DNA of 62,000 nt from assembly GCA_009746045.1 (NCBI GenBank), contig RPFO01000213.1:1422578-1484577 (forward strand), given 5' to 3'. This document shows, piece by piece, positions 35,983 through 48,446 of the stretch. This DNA comes from Mesostigma viride. Its lineage: Eukaryota; Streptophyta; Mesostigmatophyceae; Mesostigmatales; Mesostigmataceae. The notes below the pieces were generated by a model, which was not told the origin of the DNA, ran no database searches, and worked only from the letters and a program-made list of their open reading frames with translations. How positions within the stretch are numbered: position 1 is the first letter of the stretch; each line of letters starts with the position of its first letter. The position numbers and the translations under genes were made by a program.

Positions 35983-38900
35983 TCAACTGGGCAGTTGGCG
36001 CGCGAAAGCCAACGTGGTCTCCAGATCACCTTGCAACTGGCAGTTCCTGCTGGCAGCCTTGACCTCCAGCTGCGAGCGCCCGAAATAAAACGTGACTTGG
36101 ATCTCCTGGCGACGCCCTGCCCCCGGTTGCAGCCCCCCAGTCACTGCACTAGCGTCGACTCCATCACCACTCGTTGGTCCTGCCTGCCCCAGTCCTCCCT
36201 CCTGCTCGGTCAGGTCAAACTCCACGTCGGCCTCGTGCACGCAGCCTTCATCCGTCACAAAGTCCGGGTACTGGTCCTCCGTGCTGAACACGCGCAGGCA
36301 CACGCGCCGCTGGCCCTCGTGCACCGGGTGCACCGTGTGCACGACCGCCTGGTTCACCGGCACCTCGTCCCCGTTATGCACAAAGCACAGGAAGCGGTCG
36401 CGGCACATGCGCTGCGGGCGCGCCTGGCCAGGCCCTGGCGCCACCTGGAACATCTTCCCAGGGGGGTCGATCCCGTGTCGGAAGCGCTGCGCGGTCTTGA
36501 TGCCGTACGTGCGGCGCGCGAAGCGGGAGCCGTATGCGTCGGGAGTCAGCCCGTTGAGCACAGCTCCCACCAGAACCGCGGCCCCAGGCTCCTGCGGAAC
36601 GATCACGGTGCGCACCTTGCCAGCTGGCACGGGCTGCGTGTGAGAAGATGATGACCCGGCGGGTGCCCCTCTGGAGGCGGCACCCAAGGCTGGCTCGGCA
36701 GCACTGCCCTGCATCTGGAACCTGTCACGGATGAGCTGCTGCAAGTAGCGGGAAGAGGCGAACCCGCCGGCGAGCACCAGCGCGTCAACGCGGCAGCCTT
36801 CACTCTCCGCTTGCCCCAGCATGGCGGCCACCAGCCGCAGCACGCGGGTCACGGTGGGCGCGAAGATGGCGCGCATGTCGGCACCCGTCACCTCCAGCTG
36901 GTCGTAGTCCGCATCTGCCCCCACATCGCCATCACGGAAGATGCCCAGTGCCCGGCCCGGGGATACCAATGATCATCGATGCATTATAGATAAGTGCATG
37001 ATGCATTAGAAACGACGACAAGTTGGCAGGAAGCCAGCCTTTATAGTGAGCTTTTGCATTTGTTTGGAATGTAAAGCGTGACATGCAACAATGCCTTAGC
37101 GCAGGAAAAGAAAAGGGGTAAAACAACAAACAGTCTGCCTTTGCCCTGGGTCATATTGCAGGCAGTACTGCAAAATGAAATTGTGAATTCAGACAGTACG
37201 AGCACACGAGCATCAAAATAACAAGAAAGAGGCCCCCACCATGCACCCTTCGAACCAGCTCGGGTCATGCAATATAGATGCAGCTCCCGCAAAGGTCGCA
37301 CCGAGTCCAAGGTGCTGCGATTTTTTCTTTTCCCAGCGAAACATGCTGGGCCAGGACGAGGCGCCGCTCGCATCCTCCTGCACCGCAGGTACCTTTGAGC
37401 AGGGCCATCTTTCCCTAACATGTGTACAACCCCATGCTTTCCTCACCGCGGAAACCAAGGAAAGCACGACTCATTTCCAAACAACCTTAGGGATGAAACC
37501 TGGCAGCTCATCGACACTCCCCATGGAAACACGCCAGGGCAGGAGGTCCTTTGGACCCAGCCGTAGCTTGCACCCGCTTTGTCTATTTCGAAACGTTGGG
37601 ACCCTGCCGATCCCTCGATATGTGTTCCTCGTGTCCCGTTGTGCACATGCTGCCCTTGAGCCAGGTCGGCACTGGGGGCCATCCAAGAAGTGGGGTGAGT
37701 GCCAATGTGCAACGTGCTTCCATGCAGATCTACCAAGGACCAGTCCAATGCAAGCGTACGTGTGAGCTAAATCACAAAACTCGCCAAGTAATGCGTGAAC
37801 GACCTAAAAAAAAAAAGAGTAAACAAAGAAACTAAGGCCACAGCAAAAACTACCTTTCCACCCCCAAAAAACAAGTAAACAAACAACGAAAGCCACAGCA
37901 AAAGTTACCTTTCCCAAACAGTGTCCCACCCTTGCACCAATGCAATCCGCAAGGTACACAAGTCAAGTCATCCATCCAAACGGCTTCCCTGAGACAAGAG
38001 ACAGGCATGCTCTAGTACACAAGAGACAGGCATGTGTAACCTTTGGTCCACCCGGCGCGACCCACCCATCAGGTCTTCGTCCTCGCTCCCGTCCATCTCC
38101 GCCCACATGCGCGCCAGCGGGGCGGGCAGGTCAAGCATCCAGGAGGATGACGCCTGCCCGGCAAACGCACGCTTGTGGGGCTCAAATGACGCCAGCATGC
38201 GCGCGGCCTATGGGGGGTGGGCATGGGAGGGGCCGACCGAGAGGGGGGGGGGGGGGATTGAGAAATGGGGCAGCAAATGCTTTCCGAAAATATACATGAA
38301 GACAGCGTCTAAGCGCTAGGCACAAAAACAGCTCGGAAGCATCCAACAAGATGTCCCATCACAGCTGCGCTCCCATGACATCCCCTCCCATGAACCAGGA
38401 GACAGCTACGGCCCGTGGTCAAATCACAGGCAAGTCGATACAATCTTCACGCCAGACCCCCAACCCCCCCAGTCCTGGTATCTTTCAGTCATCACCCTCG
38501 CCACAAGGTCCTTCTCTCTGATCCCCATGCAGTCATCACCCTCGCTGCCTAAACGTCTCGGTGCCCAAGCATCCTACAACCACAAGCGGTCCTAACTCTT
38601 AACCACCATGCCGTCCTCACTCTCGTTGCCCAATCATCTCATCGCATACCTCGGCGGGGGCCTCCCCCTTGAAGCGCTCGAAGCACGGGACCTTGGCCGC
38701 CACATACTCCTCAAAGGCCTTGTCCACAAACGCGCCCCCGCACAGCTCCCCCGTGCCCCGGCACACCTCCCGCAGCTGGCGCCGCACGGCACACGCGACC
38801 TGGGTCACCACCACATCTGCGGTCCCCCCCCCCACGTCTACCACCATAACCACGTCCGAGTCCTGCAGCTGGCTCTGGCTGCGCGCACTGAACGCGTATA

Positions 38901-41900
38901 ATGCGGCCGCCTCTGGCTCCAGCACCATCAGCAGCGGGTGGCAGCTGCCAGCGCCACGGCCGGAGGATCGTTTCACGATGCCGGCGTCGATGGCGGCACG
39001 TTGCATGGCCGCCTTGGCTGCCTCGTCCCACAGCGCCTGCGGTGTGTGCCATAGCAGGAGAGTATGTGGACAGAGCAGTGTTTCTGCTAAGGTACCGGTT
39101 CCGGTAAGTGTCCGGTAATTACCGGTGCCCCCCCGGCCGACCGGTAAGCCCCGCCCGGCCGACCGGTATGCTATATGCCAAGCAGGAACCCCCCCCCGGC
39201 CGACCGGTATGCTATATGTCAAGCAGGAAACCCCCCCTCAGCCGACCGGTATGCTGTGTTCAGAGCAGGAACCCACCCCCGTTTGACCGGTACGCCATTG
39301 CGACTTGCCCGGGCTGACCTTGTCGACCGGGAAGCTTTAAATGCCGGCCGGGGTTCCCCGGTTTCCTCGTCAGACAGACCCGGAACTTATACACTGACTA
39401 TTACAAAATATCAATTTCGATTACTATATGTTACTATTCCCGGCACTTACAAATAGTTTGCACATTGCTGTCATGCTAACACCTCCACCGAATGTAAATG
39501 CCGACACAGCAGAGCCCTGCTGAATGCCCGCTGAAAACCAGGGCGCCAGGGCATGAAATCTCGCGACGGTCCTATCGTAGCTACATCATACCTTACTGAT
39601 CAACATAAAATAGTAGTGCGTAACCCTCAGATGCAGCATTTAAAAAATAATCATGGACAACGGCTCGTCAAGGCTAGGCGATTTCGCCCAAACGTTGCTC
39701 GCTCGCGACTCGCGTAATACCGGTGTGGGCTTGACCAGCACAATTAATGTTGTTGTTGTTGTTGTGAGCTTTGTTGTGTTGTTGTGTTGTGTTGTTGTTG
39801 CCACGCCGCACTGGGCAGCAGAGATTTGGTGTACTAGACTGTTGTTGGACGTCTAACCTGCAACTGTAGAGGAGGGGCTAAAGTTTCAACTTCAACCTGA
39901 GTAAATCAATGTTCCGTACCCTAGTAACAAAAGGCGTGGCACGGTGCAGCTCTGACCCTACAACGAATGGGTCAGCAATGGGCAGCCGGCAAGTCCAGGA
40001 TGTGAATGCGTAGAAACAAAATAATGCGCTGCAGACCTGCAGTAGGCACGCAACACGATTTTAAGGTGCTGAGCCGCAAATGATGCATGAACGAAAGTTC
40101 ACAGCAGTCAAGCCAGCTGACTTTGTTTTGCGTGTTTTCTAATCCTGCATTTTTTGATAGTGCACTAGAGAAGTGAATCATGACGAAGAAGAAAGAGCCC
40201 CCGATTCCCCTGGGCTACAAATTCAAGGACCATTTGACATGAGGTGGTGACGTTTTAACCTGGGCCGGCAGTACGAGCGGTCGGCGGGCTTTGGGCACGG
40301 TCGTTCCAGACCAGGCGCAGGCAGGCAGCGAGTTAGAAGGGGACGACACTGATAAGAGGAGTGTGGATGAGGGAGAACCTTCTCAAGTGTGAGCGGCGCA
40401 ACCGTCTCCAAGAACTGCACATGGACGCTGCCCTTCGCATTTTCATGCAAGGGCTCTCGTTCAACCAATTTGAGAAGATGAATGGGTTTCGAGCCAGCGC
40501 ATTTGAAATGGACGAACAGGAAGTTGCTCCGGCGTGGCGGTAAAACTGGGAACCAACATACAAAGAAAGCCAAGATGGCACTAGCCCGCGGTGACGAAGA
40601 ACCTGGTCCTCGGTTTTAAAGAGGAACCCGGGTCTCCTGAGGTAGCTGTACCAACTTCCAACGGCCTATGGGTGTAGGGTGCATGCAAACCCAAAGGCGG
40701 CATCATGTTTAATTACTTCTAAAGTAAGGCCACGCCAATGACATGTATGGGTGAGCCAATGTGAGCTACACAGCCTACAAGTGCTGCGGACGATGTTTTG
40801 TAACCTCCTATTGTGACTAGGCATGCTTGTATGCATGCGAAGTTATCATTTTCTCATGTTTTATTAGGGCTGCGTATGCCAAAGCTATGTGAATCAGGGC
40901 ACAAGCAGCCCACTAGGGGCCTAGGGCAAGGCTTCACAGTTTAGGATAAATTATAGAACTGTATAAGAAATCCTATTGAGTTTTTATAAAAAAAAAAAAA
41001 AAAAATCGCTAACATCCGCGGACCCCCCCCCGGGCCTCAGCCGGGACCCCTACCAGAATCACCGGAACCCCTCCACCCCTTAGCAGAAACACTGGGACAG
41101 AGCCCGTGGCCACTTTAGCAGTGGACTGTGGGTAAGGGCAAAGCGGTGCCAACTGCAAGCTGTAGTTGCCCAATAAAAATATATATTCGTTGAAAATGAC
41201 AAATAACGGGAATGAACAGGGCGATGAACTGAAAGCCCGAGAACAATCACTAGCCAATACACTACAACAAACAACTACAGCCAGGCACCAGTGCTGTAGG
41301 CCCGCCGGAGGGCCCTGAGTACATCTAAACTTAATAAATCTGCTACTACTATATAACCCCCCCAAATTCCATACTTAGAAGCATTTACACCATGCTATAT
41401 GGCATGCTGGCCTCCCCAGAAGATGCTACCTCCTAGGAGGCCAGCTGGGATTGGCCGCCCAGCACTTGTACAAATTAAACCACAGGACATGTGCTCGCCC
41501 GATATATGCCCCACCTCCCCGCCAGCAACAGTGCCCACCCATCATGACCCATCCAACCAGCAACAGTGCCCACCCAACATGACCCATCCAACCAGCAACA
41601 GTGCCCACCCAACATGACCCATCCAACCAGCAACAGTGCCCACCCAACATGACCCATCCAACCCCACCCTACCCAGGGCGTGCACCAGCTAAAGAGTGTG
41701 AGGGTGCCCGCACTTATCGGCATAGTGCCAACTTGGCCCAAAGCAAGAGCCCCCACTTCCACGGAGACACCCATCACCCTGTGCCCAACCCAGTATCCGC
41801 GCCACCATCCAGCTGGGCATGCGCGACCTCCCAGGGACATGGTTAGAGGCCATCATCCCATGCCCGATCCAGCCAGCACATGTGCTATTAATACCAACCA

Positions 41901-42422
41901 GCCAGCATCTGCGATACCACCCACCGGCACGGTGAGGCACCACTGCACGTCATCGTCCACGATGTGCGCCCCGAACTTGGTACGCAGCTCCTCCATTGCG
42001 AGTGATGCTAGCGCACGCAAATAGTCCACGATGCAGGCCTGCAGCCGCATGCCAGCTGGCAGGCCCTCGCACAGCACACCCAGCTGCCGCTGTCCCCCCG
42101 TGACGGCGGTCTCGTCGTCCTGTCCCTGGGGCGCGTCTGCCAGGGGGATGTCGGGGCGGTGCACGTCCGCGTCGGATGCCAGTAGAAGCTTGAAGCGGCT
42201 CACAAAGAGGCCACTCGCCTGCTTGTAATGCTGCCCCACGGCCTCCCAGCCCCATGACCGGAGCTCTCGGGTGGTTTGGTCATACAGGAGGGAGGTCGCC
42301 GTCTTGCAGTACTGGACGTTGGTGGAGAGGTCGTTCTGGCCGGCCCATTCATACCGGACATGGATGTCGTCCGGGGTGTCCTTGCGTGCCCACGCATAGC
42401 CACTGAAGGTGGTGCCGAAATC
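35983..42422 (-). CDS. HSPA12-like Hsp70-family ATPase, 5' end not located
   Basis: Atypical Hsp70/actin-fold ATPase of the HSPA12A/B group, probably a cytosolic chaperone-like or signalling protein. Exons found on the minus strand: 42422-41925, 39036-38650, 38207-38066, 36914-35983, all GT-AG with matching phases. The first has the phosphate-1 motif DFGTTFSGYAW. The junction CLTVP|ALW followed by LEPEAAALYAF is typical of the family. The second has VVDVGGGTADVVV (phosphate-2). The last has LVLAGGFASSRYLQQ (adenosine motif), VIVPQEPGAAVLVGAVLNGL and a family-type C-terminal region (RRTYGI, FISxEDQ-like FSTEDQYPDFVTD, EIQVTFYFG). The stop is at 35983. An exon with the start codon should lie above 42,423 but was not found. 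The 42,614 transposon may separate it. Confidence 0.85.
36915..38065 (-). other. Intron 3 of the HSPA12-like gene
   Basis: 1.15-kb intron between the exons ending 38066 and starting 36914. Short ORFs look random. There are A-rich runs near 37,806-37,900. No repeat family is recognised. Confidence 0.6.
39110..39330. repeat. Subterminal repeats of about 41 bp with GACCGGTA motif
   Basis: Four to five diverging copies of a unit containing GGCCGACCGGTATGCTATAT, at the left end of the hAT-type element. Probable transposase binding sites (inference from hAT biology). Confidence 0.8.
39741..39832 (-). repeat. (AAC)n-tailed repeat, copy 1
   Basis: A GTT-rich run (39,749-39,800) followed by GGGCAGCAGAGATTTGG. 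The complement of this pattern, CTCTGCTGCCCA followed by an AAC run, recurs at 45,408-45,480 and 45,770-45,835. Copy 1 lies within the 39,076 transposon. Confidence 0.75.
40355..40543 (+). pseudogene. Possible hAT transposase C-terminal remnant
   Basis: About 60 codons ending at TAA 40543, with RRNRLQ-x5-DAALRIFMQGLSF and a Phe/Glu-rich end. This resembles the helical end of the hAT dimerisation domain. It lies inside a bona fide hAT-type element in the plus orientation, which supports the reading. No upstream transposase frame is visible. Confidence 0.45.
41522..41662. repeat. 35-bp minisatellite, 4 copies
   Basis: Units beginning AGCAACAGTGCCCACCCAAC, in intron 1 of the HSPA12-like gene, outside the inserted transposon. 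Confidence 0.95.
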
Positions 42423-42613
42423 CTGTGGAGACGATGACAGAGGTGGTGCATGACAGGGAGGGTGGCAGGTGGTGGCAAGGGCGGCAGCAGGGGTGATCAA
42501 TGGTAGGGGAGATGACCAGGGCGGCAGGTCAATTTAAGAGGGAAGCGCAGATTATAGAGGGTGCGTGAGGGGTGCAGGCAGATGGGTTTGTTGGGAAGTG
42601 ATTGGAAAAGGGG

Positions 42614-44026
42614 CAGTGCTTCTACTAACGGGACTATTTCGTCAGCTGGTTGACGAATTTCGAAATTCGTTGTAAAAAAGTCAACCATTTTGGGCAATTG
42701 GTCAACCACATTCGTCAACCAACTCGGCAATTCGTCAACCAATTGACGAATATGTTCCGCAATTCGTCAACCGGTTTGACGAAATGTTTAGGGTATTCGT
42801 CAACCATCTAGGGCTAAGTCAGGTTTTCCCATAGAGAGGCCAGACCTGAGGTCCAGCGGCGCGGCGTCAGGCCGTCAGCCCGTACCTGGTACCAGCTGAA
42901 TCCTAGGTACGCTGCAATTAAGAGTTGGTTTGGAAAGACAGTAAGTACGGTTCAGGACAATGGTACCAAAACTGAAGACGAGGAAGAGCAGGACCAGCCG
43001 ACCAGGGCATGAAAAAATTATTACCGGTATTAATCATGGTATTAATTACCCTCCGACCTCAGGCCGTCTGGCGACTACATGTGCGATAAAATATTGCATG
43101 CCGAATTGTTTCGATAATTGCGGCGGCCGATCTTTAGGTAGTGTTGCATGAGCTAGAGAATGTCTAAGGAAAACGGTTTGGCGGGTTTCAAGACTAGCAC
43201 CTTAGATGCTCTGTTTAAGAAGCAAGCTGGAGAAACTGTAGCAACGGAAAATATCGTCGACCTAGGCCGCAGTTTCGATGAAAAGGAGGGCAGGCAGGGC
43301 CGCGACAAACGCAAGAGAGTAGAGCGTGAGGAAGAGGATGGGTCTAATGCGCAGGAAGAGGAAGATGGCGGCCAGTCAGCATCATCTGACAGCGCCTCAA
43401 ATTCTGTCGAGGAGTAATCTAGCGATGAGGAATCTGGCGAGGAGGGGGCCGAGACAGAAAGGAGCAAGGCCGATGATGGCGGCAGCTCTGAGCCAGGGAA
43501 GAAGAAGGGCAAGAGAAAGCCTACGGTGACGGCTTTCGCCGGGCATACCAGATGTGGCTTAACGCAGCTGGCCCCCGCCGGGTGGGCGGTGGCACAGGCA
43601 ACAAGTGGACAGGCAGGCGCAGCTCGCAGGGTGCAGGGCCAAACTCAGACAAAACTGTGACAGTAGTGCCTGTTGATAGCAGTGAGGAGGACGTGATGGT
43701 TGTTTAATGGCCTCGTGCTGTGCACACTTGACTCTGGCCTAGCTGTAAAGGATACTAGTCATTATTCTGTAGTTTATGCAGTTGTCAACAACCACCAAGT
43801 GATATTGTGTTTTATCCATATGCATTACATGCGTGTGTGAGCGACCTTAAGTTAATTATAAAGAAATAAAGCTTCCCCCTCCCCTCCCCCAGGTTTGACG
43901 AAGCGCCAAGGCAAATAGTCAACCAGTTTGACGAATTGCCGAGGCAAATAGTCAACCATTTGACGAAGTGCCGAGGCAAACAGTCAACCGTTTGACGAAT
44001 GACAAAAACCCTTAGTAGAAGCACTG
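42614..44026. mobile_element. hAT-type non-autonomous DNA transposon
   Basis: Ends are CAGTGCTTCTACTAA at 42614 and its complement ending 44026. Flanks are AAAAGGGG (42606-42613) and ACAAGGGG (44027-44034), an 8-bp duplication with one mismatch. Both subterminal regions carry many TTCGTCAACC/GTTGACGAA motifs in both orientations (42,640-42,810 and 43,895-44,000). The ends are close to those of the 39,076 element, indicating one family. Confidence 0.85.
43160..43711 (+). pseudogene. Unknown acidic ORF inside hAT-type element, broken
   Basis: The frame starting at ATG 43160 encodes 85 aa, then a stop. The same frame continues after it with a Ser/Glu/Lys-rich stretch. A shifted frame (about 43,537-43,707) reads on through YQMWLNAAGPRRV to SSEEDVMVV and a stop. 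It looks like one protein broken by a stop and a frameshift, either a captured host gene or an accessory ORF of the transposon. No family is recognised. Confidence 0.4.
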
Positions 44027-45407
44027 ACAAGGGGCAAAGGGTTTAATAGCCAGAACACAATCGTTTGGGATCATTCCTTGGAATTCCTGCGCTGAAGGAC
44101 CGGCGCTGCACTTTGACAAGTGCCAGACGTGTCCACCAGGTTTGACTGGATGGGTAAGTGACTAGCGCTGCTGCTAACCAACTGGATCACCATACGTGAA
44201 ACTTAGACCGAATCGCGCAACTTAAGTGTACTCCCTTGTAGGTTAATAAAAAAAGGGGACTTCAAGCAGGCCGTCCAATCGCATAATGGCTAGTCCACGC
44301 TCCACACGAGAAGACCAAGGTCTCTGATGGTCAAACGCAGATCAGGCTAGCCCTCGACAACGTTGTCTACAAACCAAAGATAGGACTGCTCTCGGGAAAT
44401 GCCGTTTCTATCATGGTGAAGCGGCCACAAATGGGAGATGAAAGTTACCGACATGCGGCTGGGCCTGATTTGGGAAAAGCAGCACGCGCAGGTATACAGG
44501 GTGACGAAAGGCCAACCTATCACAAGGTCAACGCAAGGTGGGAATACTACCCGAAGCGCAGCGTGCCCTTACCAGTCCGACAATAAAGCGGGGATCTCTT
44601 CCGCGAGCATCCGGGGCGGCCATCGCGCTGCTCGGCTCAACAGAAACTACGCCCACAAACCAAGGGCAACTGGCCCTACAAAAGCCAGACTGGGTCGGGT
44701 CTTGAAAACGGTTCTAATGCCTGTGGGCTGTGAGGATCTAGCACGATCATGCAGCGCACTGTCGCAGGCACGGTGTTCAGACGACGATGCCGTCGACGTG
44801 CTGCACTCTGGCTTGTAATCAACAGGGCTGTCCTTATCTCGACTTTGCGATCACGTACTGGTGGTAAATAGCCTGTATTTTTGATAGTGCCGTTGTCCTG
44901 TAATTCCCATGTGCAGGCGTGTACAGGCATGAGGCACAGCCTCGGCCCTCGGGCACAAATGCGCTGTGCACAATATTTTACCAGTGTCAACAGCTGTCAA
45001 CTGGTCAAGACGATTCTGACAGCCATACGTACGATTTCCTTCCACGTGGCAAACACCCACTACCAGATCGTTCCGGAAATCGCGCGCGCGCGCGTCTCAC
45101 GTGTCACACGTTCACAACAGTATTCACCCGCTCTTGCGTGCATGTTGACCACCGTCGACATGAATTAGACTGCCGGCCATCACTCATGTGAAGGTACAGG
45201 TATCAGACGCGAGACGTCGGTAGGCATTTATATTTAATAAACGGGCACAGTGACATAGCGTTCACGATAGACTACATTATAGAAAAACAGGCCCTGTAAT
45301 CAGTCATCTCGGTCCCGCAACTTACACTGTACTTTTGTTAAACCTGCACGTCGATCAGAGACACCGGCCGGGCGGTCGTCGTTCTTTCCGTCCACGTTTA
45401 CAGGAGA

Positions 45408-45480
45408 CGGCGGTGGCCCTCGGCTGTTTCCAAATCTCTGCTGCCCACGTGCAACCTGGGTAGCAACAACAACAACAACC
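45408..45480 (+). repeat. (AAC)n-tailed repeat, copy 2
   Basis: GGCCCTCGGCTGTTTCCAAA then CTCTGCTGCCCACGTGC and an AAC run. Partner copies at 45,765-45,835 and, inverted, 39,741-39,832. Confidence 0.75.
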
Positions 45481-45764
45481 CATTGGGAATGCCGTCGCAC
45501 ATTGATCCGTCAAATGCGCTTCCAGTCGTCGGTCAATTAATTGCGTGCGCATGCACTACAACGACACCTGACCGGCTGTACTATAATTATGTGAAAGTTG
45601 CAATTGCTGAAAGCCGGAATCGATTTTAGGGAGACCACAAGTCAGGAATGATGACGGAGGGTTGGCATACCGTATATCGGTTCATGCATGCCAATAGTCA
45701 GTTAGTCACCGGTCGGCGCTTTGTTTCTTGTACGTTTGTGATGGCATGCTGTTCAGGGTCTTGG

Positions 45765-45835
45765 CCCTCGGCCGTTTTCGTATCTCTGCTGCCCATGTGC
45801 GGCGTGGGCAACAACAACAACAACAACAACAACAT
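45765..45835 (+). repeat. (AAC)n-tailed repeat, copy 3
   Basis: GGCCCTCGGCCGTTTTCGTA then CTCTGCTGCCCATGTGC and eight AAC units. Same architecture as copy 2, 360 bp away. Confidence 0.75.
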
Positions 45836-47964
45836 GACCATTGGCATGCATGCATGATCCGGCACACTCGATCGGCAACTTTCTATTGCGGCGCACACAC
45901 GACTAGTATCGGCCGACTGATAACGTATTTAGCTGGTATCATATGTATGGCCGTCAGATTATATGACACACGCGACATGATGTTAACTGAATACTGGGGT
46001 GCCGGTGCCAGTGGGCCACGTCATTTAGCCTACTTTGCGAGGCCTCCGGCGGTACTGCGATTAGCAACTCTGATTTCGACCACAGTGTAAAGACCTGCAT
46101 GGCGAGCACGAGGCTATGTCAGAACGCCAACTGCGGAGGAATGAAGGGCAGCAAGGCGTGTGCCGAATGTTGGCCCGTCTTTTAAGTACTGTCCTGACTG
46201 AGTAAGGGGTTTACCTTCCGGCCAAGCTTACGAGCCACGAAGCTTGAAAGAGTATGCATCCTTTTCTTCTTCTCAAGCCCTTGTTGGTGCCTATTATTTT
46301 GCACACGATATCAGCGTGATGTGAATTGCTAAATGCGTGCCGTCAATATGTGGTTTACGACGCGACCCCATCCTTCATTGAACCGACCCCACCACTATCA
46401 TGCGCAGGCCGGAGTGCCAAGGTGCCGACTACTCAGTACCCCACGCGCATTGAGCCGTAGTAATGCACACGATTTGCAAACCCGGTCGGCAAGCCATCGT
46501 CTGGCGACCCTCATGCCTGCAAGTTGACAGATGCCGAGGCTCGAAGGCTCGTCCGTGAATTGGAGGACCCTCGAATTGGGCGGCCGCTTAGCCAGCAGTG
46601 CCATGCAGCCTACCTCAGCCGGCCACCGACCTCGCTCATTTTCAATGAGAACGAGGAAACAACCCTATGATCGATAAGTCCGTGGAGCAGGCACCATGCA
46701 TTGCTCCGCTTTTGGGTATGTTAGTCTACGTTGGGTTGAATGCGTGGGCAGCAAGTTGCAAAGCGGGTGCATGGTGGGCAAAGCGGGCGCACGTACCCTG
46801 TTCCCTGTTAGCAGTCGGCGCCTTGGGCCATCTTCTCTCCAACCGATGCCGCATCCCCTTGTTGCTGGTGTGTGATGGTGTTTCCTGGCTCCTTCGCAGG
46901 AGCTCCAAAAACCGCGCCGCGTTCGCCAGTCATGAGTGCCCGCGGGATGGGCCACCTGACCGGCAGGGTGGTCGCAGCTGCCACCCACCAACGCTCTTGG
47001 GTCCTGGCGTGAAGCCAGGAACGCCAATGATGTTTTTATCCATCTCTCCATCCTGGGGGGATCGTCGCCTGCTCACTGGACAAGTGATCCGATGGTCACG
47101 CCGGCGCGCATCCTGTGATCATCATTGCACACCATGGTCATCGTGGGGGCCTACTGGCCTAGGTAGCCTCTAGCTCGCGAGGGTATTATTATTATAGGTG
47201 ATACAACTATCTGTGGATGCTGGCCAGCACCGGCCTACTATCTATCTCACAAGTGCCTGGCTCTCTTCGACCTGTGCACACAGACTGTGGCACATGAACG
47301 CGCGTGCGCTGGGTATCATGCGCAGTGCGACCACTTTGGTCACGCGAGCGTTGACCTGTGAGCTTTCCCGTCGTTTGAACGATGCCTCCCCCACGCGGTG
47401 ACATCTCGCAGCCCCGTGGCTTTTAATTGCCATGACGGCATCAGCAAGGCCACCTTCACAGTCGCGAATGAATGCACCTGACTTGCCAGACAAGGTCCTG
47501 TTTGCGGCCATGCTCACAGACCGAATGTGCAAAAATCCGGTCACTGCATGCGCGTTGGCGGTGCCTTCCTGGCAGTTCCCAGAATTTCGCCGAGGGGTAT
47601 TATGCCATGATCGACATGCCGGACGCTGGGTCCACTCTGCTCAAACAATACGTCGAGGTCTCCATCATGAGCTGCATGATGTGGGCAGTGTTATTTCTAA
47701 GGGTTTTGAGGCTGCGGCCGCAGTGGCCTCAGCCACGAAAATCCCGCGGTCGCATTTTGTCACAAGCACGCCCTCCAGGCCACCACGTACTGACCACTTT
47801 TTATACCCTCCTCTAGAGAAGCACCTTTCCGCCCGAGTAAAAGCATTCAGCCCGAGTAAAGTACAAGTGACACCTGGCCGACCGACCACTGACCCCCGGC
47901 CCTAAGTAGTGACACACGCGCCACCCAGAGTAGTAACCTACTATATATGCCTATAAGATTTCGC

Positions 47965-48115
47965 ATTAGTCGTTGTGGCCTAAGCCACGAAAAGCCCGCG
48001 GCCACATGTGGCCTCGATCGGCCATGGAAACTGGAAAGCCCGCGGCCGCGTGTGGCCCCGGCCGGCGTCCGAAATCTGGCGGCCAGCGGCCACATGTGGC
48101 CTCCGACGCGCGGCA
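47965..48115. repeat. Cluster of GGCCACATGTGGCC palindromes
   Basis: Perfect 14-bp palindromes at 48000-48013 and 48088-48101, with a degenerate one between. They alternate with AAGCCCGCGGCC-type segments. A related block, CAGCCACGAAAATCCCGCGG, is at 47,728-47,750. Function unknown. Confidence 0.7.
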
Positions 48116-48446
48116 TGTAAGCAACAATAATGGATGTGGGCCCTCACGTGGCCCGGATTCTGGCAGCCGCCAACGCGGTGGGGGGCGACATGGACGTGCA
48201 TGTGCCATGGGGGGGCACAGGCAGCTGTGCACATGCTACGCTGTCTTTGGGCTAGCTGACTCTGATGATGCCAACTTGAAACGCTTCCATGAGCATTGCG
48301 AACAATGTGATGGAGGCGCTGGGCCACGCGGTGGAACAGCGGGACAGCTAGCTGGTCTGGAACTTCATACCGAAGCAAACAACGCGGTGTTGATTCATGC
48401 AGACACTGCTCAGGAGGGAGGCCCAGGACATAAAGCAGCTGGTAGC

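Larger units (their letters stand above)
39076..41094 (+). mobile_element. hAT-type DNA transposon with perfect 8-bp target duplication
   Basis: Terminal inverted repeats CAGTGTTTCTGCTAAGG (left, 39076) and its complement (right, ending 41094) are bordered by identical 8-bp GGACAGAG at 39068-39075 and 41095-41102. CAGTG ends and 8-bp duplications are hAT hallmarks. The left subterminal region is packed with ACCGGT/CCGGTA motifs. It sits in intron 1 of the HSPA12-like gene. Only a remnant C-terminal transposase frame is left, so it is non-autonomous. Confidence 0.88.
44027..48446. other. Gene-poor region between transposons
   Basis: No gene recognised. Contents: two (AAC)n-tailed repeats (45,408-45,480; 45,770-45,835), an alternating GC run near 45,085-45,095, and a cluster of palindromic GGCCACATGTGGCC motifs at 47,970-48,115. 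Short ORFs on both strands look random. The missing 5' exon of the HSPA12-like gene could be here, but no clear candidate was seen. Confidence 0.5.
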
